Assembly: GCA_963703655.1 (NCBI GenBank)
Contig: CAVPFA010000003.1
Coordinates: 496,001-560,000 of the forward strand
From: CAVPFA01 sp963703655
Lineage (GTDB): Bacteria; Actinomycetota; Acidimicrobiia; Acidimicrobiales; Bog-793
DNA length: 64,000 nucleotides
Direction of reading: 5' to 3'
In this document: positions 1 to 8,434 of the stretch, piece by piece
Layout: each line of letters begins with the position of its first letter
Position numbering within the stretch: position 1 is the first letter of the stretch
Notes under the pieces: model-generated
The model's database searches: none
What the model saw: the letters and a program-made list of their open reading frames with translations, nothing else
What the model was told of the DNA's origin: nothing
Made by a program: the position numbers and the translations under genes

Positions 1-843
1 GCGCAACGTCATTGGTCGCGACTCGTCCGTGCCCAGCAGGAACATCATCTCTGGCTTGGTCCGTTCAAGGGCCTCTGCAGGTCCGTGGCGGAATTCGCAC
101 GCATCGCAATACGTTCCGCCGATGCGGACGTTCTCCATCAGCACGCTAAGGGCGACCTTGTAGGCAAGGGCACTGAGAGGCCCGGCACCGAGCACGTACA
201 TATGATTGCTGTACAAGAACTCGCGTGCTCTCGCCTCGGCTCGGAGCTCCTCCGCGGCCAGAACGCGTCGCAACAATTCAGGCAGCCCCACGAGCGCCTG
301 TGCTACCGCGGCCCCTTCGTCGGCTCGCGCTGTACCCTCACTAAGCTGGGCCAAGAAAAAGGAGAGCCCGACTATCGGAGCTTCGTAGCAGGCGGGAGAA
401 TCGTACGGAATCACGACATCGGCTTCGCAGCCAAGTGACGACATCGGGTTTCGGACTATCACAACGGTTCTGGCGCCCCGTTGCTTAGCATACCTAAGTG
501 CGGCGAGTGTGTCCTCCGTCTCGCCGGAGAAAGAAGCGAGAACGACCAACGCCTGCGAGTCCAGGAGAAACGGCTTCCGCCAGATCAGCTCATAGCTGGG
601 AATCGCCTCGCACGCGAGCGGCGCAAGTCGGTCAAAGAGGTATTTTACGGAAAGCAAATTCGCGTATGAACCACCACTACCCACGAGAAATATCCGCTTA
701 ACGGACTCTTTGCACTGGTCTGCCAGCCTGCGGCACGTATCGGCTTGCTCGGCGCTGAAGCGCTCGAGGTAGTCCGCAATGTGAACGGCGCTGAAATAGT
801 CACTGTTTGAGGCAAGCTCGAGTTGCCGTGCGAGATCGGTCAC
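1..843 (-). CDS. SIS-domain sugar isomerase/deglycase-like protein, C-terminus cut by window edge
   Basis: The frame opens at a GTG at 843 and stays open to base 1, so 281 residues are visible and the C-terminus is missing. It is a double SIS-domain protein of the AgaS/FrlB/GlmS-isomerase type. The first domain has FLVGSGGSY (about 52-60) and SFSGETEDT (about 104-112). The second begins near residue 212 and has the family signature EFRHGPAEA (about 250-258). Such proteins isomerise or deaminate/deglycate amino-sugar or fructosamine phosphates. The GTG overlaps the TGA of the upstream aldolase gene by 4 bases, so it is the last visible gene of a tightly coupled operon. Substrate cannot be read from sequence. 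SIS membership is very clear; FrlB-like versus AgaS-like is open. Confidence 0.88.
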   Translation of the reverse strand, partial: MTDLARQLELASNSDYFSAVHIADYLERFSAEQADTCRRLADQCKESVKRIFLVGSGGSYANLLSVKYLFDRLAPLACEAIPSYELIWRKPFLLDSQALVVLASFSGETEDTLAALRYAKQRGARTVVIVRNPMSSLGCEADVVIPYDSPACYEAPIVGLSFFLAQLSEGTARADEGAAVAQALVGLPELLRRVLAAEELRAEARAREFLYSNHMYVLGAGPLSALAYKVALSVLMENVRIGGTYCDACEFRHGPAEALERTKPEMMFLLGTDESRPMTLR

Positions 844-1796
844 AGAGATTCTTCCTCCCTTCGTGCTACGGTGGTGGTTGGGTAGTGGGCAGATTCCCTG
901 AAGACATCGATCATCCGCAGGTACTCAGTTGCGATCCGATCGACTGCGGTCTCGCGCTCAATCTTCTGATCAAGTAACGCGGAGAGCGTGTCCCACCAGA
1001 TCGTTCGTCCTATAGCGAAGCCTCGATAACCCTCGACGGCCGCGGCCGTACTCAGCCAGTGCTCGACCGTCGGGCGATCGGCTCCCCGCCCAAGTATAAT
1101 CACGCCGCCCGCCGGGTGCTCTGCTGTACGAACCGCTTCGACGATCTGCCGACAGTCGTCGACCTGATCGAGACCCTCGACCTTCCAAAAATCAGGTTCG
1201 ACACCTGCCTCGAGGAGTTCGAGAATGGCGGATTGCATGAGGCGCGGGCGCATATCGCGCTCGTAACGTTTCAAGTCGCCCTCGGCTACAGCGAGTTGTT
1301 GTGGCGTAGGTGGCACGAGCAGTTCGACCAAGAGCGACGAGGGCCGGTCGTGGAGAAAGACCGCGAGATCTCCAAGAAGCGCTGCTTGGCGTCGGTTCAC
1401 GGAGCTACTAGCTTCGGGGTTGTAACGCACGAGCGCTTTTACGAAGTCTGGCTGGAATCGATCGATGTGGTGGCCAAAATCAGTGCCGTATTCGTACTGG
1501 AGCTCAGCCCCTCCACTCCGCTCGACCGCGATGGCGAACGGCAAAGCTCGCTTGCTCGCCTCGACGGCTATCTCCTCGCCGAACTGCTCGTCGACGAGGA
1601 TTGCGAGCCCCGAGTCGGTACCGGCAGTTGATGCTGCAAGCAGGAAACCATCAAAGATGACGCGCTTGGCGTCGCGGATCCGCGACTCCTCTGGAGGCGT
1701 GGGCGCTCCGTCAATGTGGAACATGTCCCGTTGGAGCGTGCCGCGATGGTCGAATGCGAGAAGGTAGAGGTTCCCAGTCTCAACCTCACTACTCAT
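840..1796 (-). CDS. DUF2090 aldolase (2-deoxy-5-keto-gluconate-6-phosphate aldolase-like)
   Basis: 318 residues. The protein matches the domain found as the C-terminal half of IolC-type fusions and in stand-alone IolJ-like aldolases. Landmarks in order: LLAFDHRGT (about 13-21), ILVDEQFG, KALVRYNPE, LLVELLVPP, RPRLM, DFWKVEGLD, IILGRGADRP and FAIGRTIWWDTL. Known members cleave 6-phospho-5-dehydro-2-deoxy-D-gluconate to malonate semialdehyde and dihydroxyacetone phosphate in inositol breakdown. Here the domain stands alone without the usual PfkB-type kinase partner. It overlaps the kinase gene upstream by 4 bases and the SIS gene downstream by 4 bases. The exact substrate in this operon is an inference. 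Confidence 0.85.
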   Translation of the reverse strand: MSSEVETGNLYLLAFDHRGTLQRDMFHIDGAPTPPEESRIRDAKRVIFDGFLLAASTAGTDSGLAILVDEQFGEEIAVEASKRALPFAIAVERSGGAELQYEYGTDFGHHIDRFQPDFVKALVRYNPEASSSVNRRQAALLGDLAVFLHDRPSSLLVELLVPPTPQQLAVAEGDLKRYERDMRPRLMQSAILELLEAGVEPDFWKVEGLDQVDDCRQIVEAVRTAEHPAGGVIILGRGADRPTVEHWLSTAAAVEGYRGFAIGRTIWWDTLSALLDQKIERETAVDRIATEYLRMIDVFRESAHYPTTTVARREEESL

Positions 1797-2734
1797 GAGC
1801 TGATCCCCTGTGTACGGGTACGAGCCTGTCGTGCTCTGAGGGGAGAAGGACCAATATTATTGCTGGCGGAACGAGCCGTCGGCCGGAGTTGAATGATGGA
1901 AGCGCGTCCCGCGAGGATCTCGTCGACAGCGGCGGCTCCTGCATTCTGCGCGAGCATCCGATCAGAGGGCGTCGGGGGGGCGGCACGCTGCGCGTGGCCC
2001 AAGATGGTGGGCCGAATTCGGAACCCGCACAGGTCTGCCAGGCGCGCCGCGAATGTCACGGCGTCCCCGACGCCTTCGCTCATGACTGCGATCGCCTCAC
2101 CACGAAAGCTTTTTTGTGCGAGGGATCTCGCAATCGCAGGGAGATCGACGGGTTCCTCCGGCACGAGCATAAGATCGACGCCCGCCTGACGAGCGATGGC
2201 CCACGCGAGATTGCCGTTAGGACCGCCCAAGGTCTCGAGCAAAAAGCCACGTCCCGGCAATGCCCGACCAGTCACGCGAAGCTGTTCGACGACCGCAACG
2301 CCGTATCTAACGGCAGAGTCAAATCCGATCGCCAACTTGACACCCGGAATGTCATTGTCGATCGTTGCAGGTACGAAGGCGACGTTCAGGTCGCGGTCCG
2401 CGAGGGCTCGAGCAGCGTGTAGGGAGCCATCGCCGCCTATCACAATCAGGCCACCAAGCTGGCCACCGCGGGCGGAGATTACGCATTGTGTGATACCGTC
2501 CCGCTGCGAGAGTGCGTTCGTGCGACTAGTCCCGAGGAAAGTGCCGGCCTGCTCGGACATGGCTTTCGCTGCAGCTAGATCGATTGATTGCCAGGACTGC
2601 TCGAGAAGTCCAGTGAAGCCGCTCTGGATCCCGAGCAGCTCGCAACCGCTGTCAGATGCTCGAAAGGCAGCGCCACAGATTACGGAGTTCATTCCGGGCG
2701 CATCGCCCCCGCTGGTCAGTATTCCGATTCGCAT
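1793..2734 (-). CDS. PfkA-family 6-phosphofructokinase-like sugar-phosphate kinase
   Basis: 313 residues, the length of a bacterial PfkA. Visible motifs are GGDAPGMN (9-16), IGGDGS (99-104), PATIDND (122-128, with the catalytic Asp at 126), LETLGG (about 166-171), and the C-terminal substrate loop TILGHAQRAAPPTPSDR in place of the usual ILGHxQRGGxPxxxDR. The GGDGS form is typical of ATP-dependent rather than PPi-dependent enzymes. Changes in the C-terminal loop (AAP for GGxP) suggest a substrate other than fructose 6-phosphate. The start codon shares one base with the epimerase stop (TGATG), indicating coupling. A housekeeping glycolytic role is possible, but the operon context argues for a dedicated pathway kinase. 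Confidence 0.87.
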   Translation of the reverse strand: MRIGILTSGGDAPGMNSVICGAAFRASDSGCELLGIQSGFTGLLEQSWQSIDLAAAKAMSEQAGTFLGTSRTNALSQRDGITQCVISARGGQLGGLIVIGGDGSLHAARALADRDLNVAFVPATIDNDIPGVKLAIGFDSAVRYGVAVVEQLRVTGRALPGRGFLLETLGGPNGNLAWAIARQAGVDLMLVPEEPVDLPAIARSLAQKSFRGEAIAVMSEGVGDAVTFAARLADLCGFRIRPTILGHAQRAAPPTPSDRMLAQNAGAAAVDEILAGRASIIQLRPTARSASNNIGPSPLRARQARTRTQGISS

Positions 2735-3402
2735 CAGGTTCCGAGCGACGGCTGGCTCGCGTTGAGGGTGCCTATCCAGCGCAGTCGCTGCACAGGGTCA
2801 GGTGTGCCGAAGACGATCGAGCCGGGGATAACACCGTCGCAACCTGCTTGCGCAAGTTGCAAGACAGTGTTCTCTCGAATTCCACCATCAACAATTACTT
2901 TCGGGCGGCGAACTGAGCTATCACGTAACTGCACGGCCTCGCGAACCCGGTCGCAAGTATCTGGCTCTAGGTCGACCCCTTTGACGCCGATCGCTGTTCC
3001 CATCAATACAAGTCGGTCGACCAGTTCGATGTAAGGCCGAATCAGTGGGACTGGTCGGTGGATCGCGAGGGCTAGCGCTGGCTGTACACCGAGCCTCTCG
3101 ATTGCCTTGAGCGTCGAACCCGCGTCGGGCGATGCTTCCGGATGGACGATGATCGATTGGCAGCCCACGCGGGCGAATGGTTCGAGCCAAACGTCAGGCT
3201 CCGCGACCATAAGGTGCGCTTCCACTGGTACGTGCGTCCGAAGACACACCGACCTCACAAAATCCAGTCCGAAGCCGAGCGCTCGGACGAAATGTCCGTC
3301 CATTACGTCGATATGGAAACCATCTACGTGCGAGCCGACCTCCTCGAGAGCTCGACCGATGTCGAGCAGGTCAGCCGACCACAGCGAAGCGTAGGCCTGC
3401 AC
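2734..3402 (-). CDS. Ribulose-phosphate 3-epimerase family protein (RPE/AlsE-like)
   Basis: 222 residues with a GTG start at 3402. It is a TIM-barrel epimerase with the family metal and phosphate motifs: FHIDVMDGHF (metal His30 and Asp32), VEAHLMV (His63), IVHPEA, VIVDGGI (second catalytic Asp) and PGSIVFG (phosphate binding). Family members invert C3 of ribulose 5-phosphate or allulose 6-phosphate. It is the first gene of the leftward sugar operon, so it may act on the pathway's own ketose phosphate rather than serve the pentose-phosphate pathway. I see no strong Shine-Dalgarno sequence before the GTG. Family assignment is firm; substrate is unknown. Confidence 0.87.
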   Translation of the reverse strand: MQAYASLWSADLLDIGRALEEVGSHVDGFHIDVMDGHFVRALGFGLDFVRSVCLRTHVPVEAHLMVAEPDVWLEPFARVGCQSIIVHPEASPDAGSTLKAIERLGVQPALALAIHRPVPLIRPYIELVDRLVLMGTAIGVKGVDLEPDTCDRVREAVQLRDSSVRRPKVIVDGGIRENTVLQLAQAGCDGVIPGSIVFGTPDPVQRLRWIGTLNASQPSLGT

Positions 3403-3784
3403 CTAGACGCCCCTGGACTGCCGCGCCGGCCGGCTGGCCATCGCAGCGCGCAAGGCGGCAAACAACCTCGCCTCGCGATTCGTTGTTGCACGCCCGGGGG
3501 GTAGACACACCGCCGCAAAACCAGGCGAGGGACAGCCTTCAAGCCTGTTCAGGTGATAATCCGGGCGCATGGCCCCCCGGTTTGGAGCGATCACAACCGT
3601 TAGCCGCTTGGTTTGGCACCGATTCATGCTGAAGAGCACTGTATTCTGTTTTGTCCTTTCGATCAAGAGGTGATCTACGTGCCATTCGCTGCTGTTCGGT
3701 TGTAGAATGCCACTTGCAGTGAATATACGACCGCTCTGAGCGGCCTGGCAGGAAGGTGAGGATGAGTTCAGCTGGTCTTTCACA
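3403..3784. other. Divergent intergenic region of the sugar cluster, no gene seen
   Basis: This stretch separates the leftward sugar operon from deoR. Open frames here have no recognisable protein features and I call none of them genes. A short inverted repeat, CCGCT-CTG-AGCGG, lies at 3731-3743. The operon promoter and DeoR operators should be in this region, but I cannot point to a convincing site. Confidence 0.4.
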
Positions 3785-3940
3785 ACTGCCTGCGCACCGC
3801 CAGACGAGTGGATCGACGCCGGCGTGTTCGACGTCATCCCCCAACCGGCGATCGAGCCCTATGACCGCACCATCGGGCTCGACTTCTCCGACGTCTCGCT
3901 CGGCGGTGCGCCGCACAAGAGCCCGTGTGGTATTGAAGGG
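3785..3940 (+). pseudogene. Remnant of an IS5-family transposase
   Basis: About 50 codons, read in the same frame as the downstream deoR. They contain WIDAGVFD, AYDR-like EPYDRTIGLDFSDVSLGG and APHKSPCG. This matches the N-terminal third of actinobacterial IS5-type transposases, which usually read W(I/R)xxGVFDxL, YDRIIGLDLSEVxxDGSxHKAPxGGEGTG. The remnant stops abruptly at the GxEGxG position, and no further transposase or terminal repeat is found. It lies directly upstream of deoR and inflates the open frame of that gene. Confidence 0.6.
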
Positions 3941-4060
3941 AGGGGTCCGCAATTTTGTCATTCGGTCCTCTGTGATCCCCAGGATCGCAGCGCGCAACCG
4001 TTAAACGGTCGCGAAACATGCGGCAACGTCACTCTCCCGGCACCGCTACACTTGCCGCTC

Positions 4061-4870
4061 GTGCTTGAGGGCCCTGATGAGGCACCAGCGTTTGCCGACG
4101 AGCGCCAACTCCGAATTAGTGAGCTTGTTGCGGCGCGAGGTCGCGTCCGAATATCCGAACTGACAGTACTTTTAGGTGTCACCGAGACGACGGTTCGGAA
4201 GGATCTGACGGCTCTTCAGCGAGCTGGCGTGCTGAAGCGAACGCATGGCGGTGCAATCGGCGTACGCTCCCTAGTCGAAGATGAGCTTGACGCGAGGGCG
4301 ATCCGCCAGTCAGATGCAAAGAACGTCATAGCCAAGCTATGTCTCAATGTAATATCCCATGGGGATGCTATCTTCCTCGACAGCGGAACAACAACTCAGT
4401 TAATCGCGGACCAGCTCGCCGCAACACTCCCGATCCCACGGGTCATGCACCTGACGATCCTCACCAACTCGATCGGGATTGCCCTGGCAGTGGCCGACCT
4501 ACCGACCACCGAGCATATCCTCCTCGGCGGAAGGGTTCGGCGCGTAGCCGGATCCCTGGTCGGCGTCCTTGCCATGGAGAATCTCGAGAGGTTCTCGGTC
4601 AATGTTGCGTTCATCGGTGCGAGTGGCCTCTCGGAGAATGGACTGACTGTGGCCGACGCCGACGAGGCCCAACTGAAGGCGGCAGTGATAGAGCGCGCGC
4701 TTAGAGTTGTTGTTCCACTGGACCACACGAAATTTGGCGCTACCCATTTTGCAAAGGTCTGCGACTTCGGGAGTATCGATGTTATTATCACAGATAAGGC
4801 TACAGATCCCATACGCGAGCTGTGCGCCGATCACAATGTGCTTCTGATATCTGGCGAGCCGGAAACATGA
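4061..4870 (+). CDS. DeoR-family transcriptional regulator of the sugar cluster
   Basis: From the GTG at 4061 the protein has 269 residues, the usual DeoR length. The frame is open back to 3824 but the upstream part is transposase remnant, so I chose 4061, just before ADERQLRISELV. A winged helix-turn-helix at about 29-62 reads RVRISELTVLLGVTETTVRKD and ends in KRTHGGA. The C-terminal sugar-phosphate sensor has LDSGTTT, LTNSI, LLGGRVR, GASGLSENG and ADEAQLKAAVIERA. DeoR proteins are usually repressors released by a phosphorylated sugar of the neighbouring pathway. It is divergent from the kinase/aldolase operon and was probably adjacent to the dehydrogenase before the IS66 insertion. Confidence 0.9.
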   Translation: MLEGPDEAPAFADERQLRISELVAARGRVRISELTVLLGVTETTVRKDLTALQRAGVLKRTHGGAIGVRSLVEDELDARAIRQSDAKNVIAKLCLNVISHGDAIFLDSGTTTQLIADQLAATLPIPRVMHLTILTNSIGIALAVADLPTTEHILLGGRVRRVAGSLVGVLAMENLERFSVNVAFIGASGLSENGLTVADADEAQLKAAVIERALRVVVPLDHTKFGATHFAKVCDFGSIDVIITDKATDPIRELCADHNVLLISGEPET

Positions 4871-4897
4871 TGGTCCGCGCAAAGGCAAAACCACCTC

Positions 4898-4905
4898 AAT
4901 AAACA
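4898..4905. repeat. Left copy of 8-bp IS target-site duplication
   Basis: AATAAACA immediately precedes the left end of the IS66-type element. An identical copy follows the right end at 6479-6486. IS66-family elements make 8-bp duplications, so the two copies fix the element's ends. Confidence 0.85.
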
Positions 4906-6478
4906 GTAAGTGTTCAGAACCGTCGAGGCTTGTCGCGTATGGGAATGTTGAAAAACGCGCGTGACCAGCGCGTTTGCAGGTCGAGGGTGCTCGCGATTTG
5001 TCCATGAAATTGCTGGACTGTGTATGTAGACGACGAGCCGGAAGGAGCACGCTGCTATGGAGAGCTGGCCAGGCTCGTCGCCTCCCAGGCCGAGGAGATC
5101 GAACGGCTCAAGTGCCGCGTCGCCGAGCTCGAGCGACGTCTCGGCAGAACTCGGGGAACTCGGGCTTGCCTTCGTCACGCGATCCGGTGGCCGAGCGGAG
5201 ACGACAGGCCGAGGAGAAGAAGCGGCGCTCGCAGGCTGCTCGATCGCCGAAGCGGCGCCAGGGCAAACAACCCGGTTCGAAGGGGACGACGCTTGAGCTC
5301 TCGGAGAAATCCTGACGAGATAGTCGACCACCGCCCCGAGCGCTGCGGCGACTGCGGGTCGGCTCTAGAGGAGTCCGACGACCGCGGTTATCTGCGACGC
5401 CAGGTGGTCGAGCTGCCGGACGTGAAACCGACAGCGACCGAGCACCGTGCCCACTCCTACGGCTGTTCCTGCGGGAGCGACACGACGGCTGCATTTCCCG
5501 AGGCGGTGCGGTCTCAGGTCAGCTACGGTCCGCGGGCCCGAGCTGTCGTGGCCTACCTGCTGGGCCGCCAGCACATCCCGAACCGCCGGGTGGCCGAACC
5601 CATGGCCGATCTGTTCGGCCTCGAGATCTCGACCGGGGCATCGACTCGATCTACGCCGAGGCAGATAGGCGCCTGAAGGGCTTCATCATGGCCCTCGTCG
5701 CTTTGCTGAAGAGCCTCGCCGTGCTGCGCGTGGACGAGACGAGCGACCGGGTCGGGACGACGAACTGCTGGATGCACGTGGTGTCGAGCAGGCTCTACAC
5801 CTTGATCAACGCCTCGACGACAAGAGGTGAGGCAGCAATCGACGAGGCCGGGGTGCTGAGAGGCTACACCGGCGTGCTCGTGCACGACCGCTTGGCCATA
5901 TACTTCAAGCTCAAAAATGCCAGGCACGGACTGTGCGGAGCTCATCTGCTTCGCGACTTGGCCGACGTCGCCGTCGTCGCCACCCAGACCGCCTAGGCGG
6001 CCGGACTGGCCGCGCTCGTTGGTCGAGGTCAACGCCGCCTGCGACCAAGCACGCCGTCGGGGTTGGCACCAGCTCGGGCGGGAAGAGAGGCGCTTGTTCA
6101 CGAAGCGCTACGACGACCTCGTCGCCGTGGGCCTTGCTTGCAGCAAAGGACCGGCTCATCGCAAGCGCAACCCGGTCGAACGGCGCTCGTTCAACCTCGC
6201 CACCGCCTTTGCAACCCACAGAGCGGTGCATCTTCAGGTTCATAACCAACCTGCAGGTCCCGCTCACGACCAAGCAGGCCGAGACAGCCTTGAGGCCCTC
6301 CAAACTTCATCGCAAGATCTCCGGGTGCTTCCGCAGCCAGGCCGGTGCCGAGCGCTTGGCCAGCCTCCGCAGCTACCTGTCGACCACCCGCAAGAACGGC
6401 ATCCCGCCATCGACGCTCTCACCAGCTCTTCGCGGGCAACCGTGGATGCCGCCGTCACCGGGGTAGGTGAACACTTAT
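4906..6478 (+). mobile_element. IS66-family insertion sequence, 1573 bp, tnpC only
   Basis: The element begins GTAAGTGTTCA (4906-4916). Its right end, read inward on the other strand, is ATAAGTGTTCA (6478-6468), so the terminal inverted repeats match at 10 of 11 positions. A perfect 8-bp direct repeat flanks it (4898-4905 and 6479-6486). It carries only a TnpC-type transposase frame, as in the single-gene ISBst12-like subgroup of IS66, and no tnpA or tnpB. It inserted in the short gap between deoR and the Gfo/Idh/MocA gene. The intact duplication points to a fairly recent single insertion, but the transposase is broken by several frameshifts. Confidence 0.85.
5020..6470 (+). pseudogene. tnpC: IS66-family transposase TnpC, frameshifted
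   Basis: The TnpC sequence can be followed across several reading frames. N-terminal leucine-zipper/coiled-coil: ARLVASQAEEIERL, RVAELERRLG (frame 1). Then SGNSGLPSSRDP and RRQGKQPGSKG (frame 3), and the zinc-ribbon-like RPERCGDCGSAL, with YLLGRQHIPNRRVAEPM (frame 1). Catalytic region: VLRVDETSDRVGT, VLVHDRL and LCGAHLLRDL (frame 3), ending at an in-frame TAG at 5994. C-terminus: VPLTTKQAETALRPSKL, KISGCFRSQAGAE and LRSYLSTTRKNG (frame 2). At least four frame changes are needed, so no functional transposase is encoded as the sequence stands. Confidence 0.88.
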
Positions 6479-6486
6479 AATAAACA
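6479..6486. repeat. Right copy of 8-bp IS target-site duplication
   Basis: AATAAACA directly follows the right end of the IS66-type element and is identical to 4898-4905. Confidence 0.85.
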
Positions 6487-6533
6487 AGGATGTCACAAGG
6501 GGAGGAACTGCGAGAGAGTACGGGAGGGTCCAT

Positions 6534-7583
6534 TTGGAACGACCATTGCGAATCGGACTAATTGGATGCGGGCGAATAGCGCAGTCTGCTCATCTTCCGG
6601 CCCTGCAGAAGGCCAAGGGAGTTCGATTGGTTGCAGTCTGTGATGTACGACGACCGCTCGCCGAGGCTATCGCGGCGCGGTTCGGTGTGAGCTTCGTGAC
6701 AGACGAGGCGGAGGCGTTACTTGCGCATCCGCTCGTGGAAGCTGTTCTCGTATCTGTGCCGGACCCGCTGCACAGTAGATTGATCCTCAACGCCCTTGAT
6801 ATGGGTAGACATGTGTTGGTGGAGAAACCGATGTGTGCGACACTCGACGAATGCCGCACTGTGGTGAAGGCGGTCGAGCGTACCGGACTGAAACTTCAGG
6901 TAGGTGCAATGAAGCGGCACGATCCGGGACTGCAGTATGCGTACTCCTCTATCCGGCAGCATCTCGGGCAGATTGAGTCCTTCTCAGCCTGGTACCGTGT
7001 ATCATCATTTCGCTCCGAATTTGAAGCCACACTGATTCCGCCTGAAATCCAACTTGGCGAGACTCAGCATCTCCAGCGGACCTACAAGTCGGAGCTGCAG
7101 CGGTACTATCTGGTGACGCACGGCGTACACCTGTTTGATACCGTTCGGTACCTCCTGGGTGACGTTGAGGCTCTCATCGCGAGCCACCTAAGCACGGAGA
7201 CAGGCACCCAAGTGTGGCACGGACTCATGCGGCTCCGAGAAGGGGGAATTGGTAACTTCGAACTGAGCGTTCCCGTTCACTCCGACTGGGCGGAAGGCTT
7301 CGAGGTCCAGGGAGAGCGGGGATGCGTATCAGGTCGCACTTTTTTCCCCTTTTTTCTGCGGCCCAGTGAGGTGCGTTTTTTTCAGGAGTCGTCGGCTACG
7401 TGGACGGTGCCGTTGCTTGCCGACAGTGATCCGTATGAACGGCAGCTCGAAGCGTTTGCAAGAGCGATCGCTAACGACGAGCCCGCGTCCCCGGATGCTT
7501 GGGATGGGCTTGCCGCCATGGAACTCATCGAGCGCGTCGCTACCTCCTCTAATAACGGGGAGTGGGATTTGGGACCCGAATGA
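6534..7583 (+). CDS. Gfo/Idh/MocA-family NAD(P)-dependent oxidoreductase
   Basis: 349 residues from a TTG at 6534 with a GGGAGG Shine-Dalgarno sequence a few bases upstream. The N-terminal Rossmann fold has GLIGCGRIAQSAH (about 8-20), AVCDVR, VLVSVPDPLH, and the catalytic EKPM with Lys98. The C-terminal half is the usual alpha/beta substrate domain and includes THGVHLFDTVRYLLG, the position of the family's conserved histidine. Family members oxidise or reduce cyclitols, sugars and sugar acids. It overlaps the downstream TIM-barrel gene by 4 bases (ATGA) and now lies directly behind the IS66-type element. Substrate is not predictable, but context suggests the first oxidation of the pathway substrate. 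Confidence 0.9.
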   Translation: MERPLRIGLIGCGRIAQSAHLPALQKAKGVRLVAVCDVRRPLAEAIAARFGVSFVTDEAEALLAHPLVEAVLVSVPDPLHSRLILNALDMGRHVLVEKPMCATLDECRTVVKAVERTGLKLQVGAMKRHDPGLQYAYSSIRQHLGQIESFSAWYRVSSFRSEFEATLIPPEIQLGETQHLQRTYKSELQRYYLVTHGVHLFDTVRYLLGDVEALIASHLSTETGTQVWHGLMRLREGGIGNFELSVPVHSDWAEGFEVQGERGCVSGRTFFPFFLRPSEVRFFQESSATWTVPLLADSDPYERQLEAFARAIANDEPASPDAWDGLAAMELIERVATSSNNGEWDLGPE

Positions 7584-8434
7584 GTGCGATGGGAACCTGC
7601 GAGGTGGGGATCTTCGCGCGCACCTTCGAGCGATCTTCTCTTTCGCAGGTGCTGGAAGCGATTCAGGACAGTGGATTTAGTTCCTTTCACTTCAACTTTC
7701 GCTGCGCGGGAATGGCCGCTCTGCCGGCTCATTTGACTGCCACACAGTGTCGTGGCATTCGAGAAGAGGTGGAACATCTGGGTCTCAGCATGCTTGGGGT
7801 TTCGGCGACATGTAATCTCATTCACCCTGACGAGTCACGTCGGGTGAAAGAGAATGTCGCGGCAAAGCGCGTGGTGCAGCTAGCCGGGGAGTTGGGGACG
7901 AGGATTGTTACGCTATGCACGGGAACCCGCGATGCAGAAGACATGTGGCGCTACCACCCGGACACCCAAAGCCCCGAAGCGTGGGGCGACTTGCTCAGGT
8001 CTCTTGCACCGTTGGTTGAATCGGCAGAGGCGTCGAACGTGATTCTGGGCATTGAGCCGGAATTGTCTAACGTGATCAATTCCGCAGAAAGGGCTCGACG
8101 ACTTTTCGATGAAATGAAGTCTCCCAGCCTGGGCATAGTGTTCGATGGGGTCAACCTCGTCCGCGGTCACAAAGCGGCGGATCAACGCTCGCTTCTGACG
8201 CGGGCATTAGATTTACTGGCCATGGAAGTTGTTGTAATACACGCGAAAGAAATCGGGGATGCCGAATTGCGGCAACGAGGGTATGCTGCACTGGACTACC
8301 CACTCTATTTTGAGTTACTGGGCCAGAGCCGCTTAGCCGCTCCGATAGTTCTCCACAACCTCCGCGAGAGCGATGCGGCGGAGGCAGGCGCGTATGTGCG
8401 CGCTTGGGCGGACCGACTTGAGGACACTTCTTGA
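7580..8434 (+). CDS. Sugar phosphate isomerase/epimerase (xylose-isomerase-like TIM barrel)
   Basis: I chose the ATG at 7580, which makes an ATGA overlap with the preceding stop; an in-frame GTG at 7562 is an alternative. This gives 284 residues, normal for the AP-endonuclease-2/xylose-isomerase-like family. Visible features include an opening strand with CEVGIFARTF, IVTLCTGTR, ILGIEPELSNVI (metal-ligand Glu), LGIVFDGVNLV, VVVIHAKEIGDAEL (metal-ligand His) and a late IVLHNLRESDA. Members include inosose dehydratase, hydroxypyruvate isomerase and many uncharacterised epimerases paired with Gfo/Idh/MocA enzymes, as here. An inosose-dehydratase-like reaction would fit the DUF2090 aldolase, but this is an inference. 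Confidence 0.82.
   Translation: MSAMGTCEVGIFARTFERSSLSQVLEAIQDSGFSSFHFNFRCAGMAALPAHLTATQCRGIREEVEHLGLSMLGVSATCNLIHPDESRRVKENVAAKRVVQLAGELGTRIVTLCTGTRDAEDMWRYHPDTQSPEAWGDLLRSLAPLVESAEASNVILGIEPELSNVINSAERARRLFDEMKSPSLGIVFDGVNLVRGHKAADQRSLLTRALDLLAMEVVVIHAKEIGDAELRQRGYAALDYPLYFELLGQSRLAAPIVLHNLRESDAAEAGAYVRAWADRLEDTS

Noticed and set aside
85..438. Rightward open frames in the first 700 bases
   Set aside because: They lie opposite a clear SIS-domain reading frame on the minus strand and show no protein family features.
3403..3997. Minus-strand frames of about 145-150 codons upstream of the epimerase
   Set aside because: No recognisable domain or ribosome site, and partly antisense to the IS5-type remnant and deoR.
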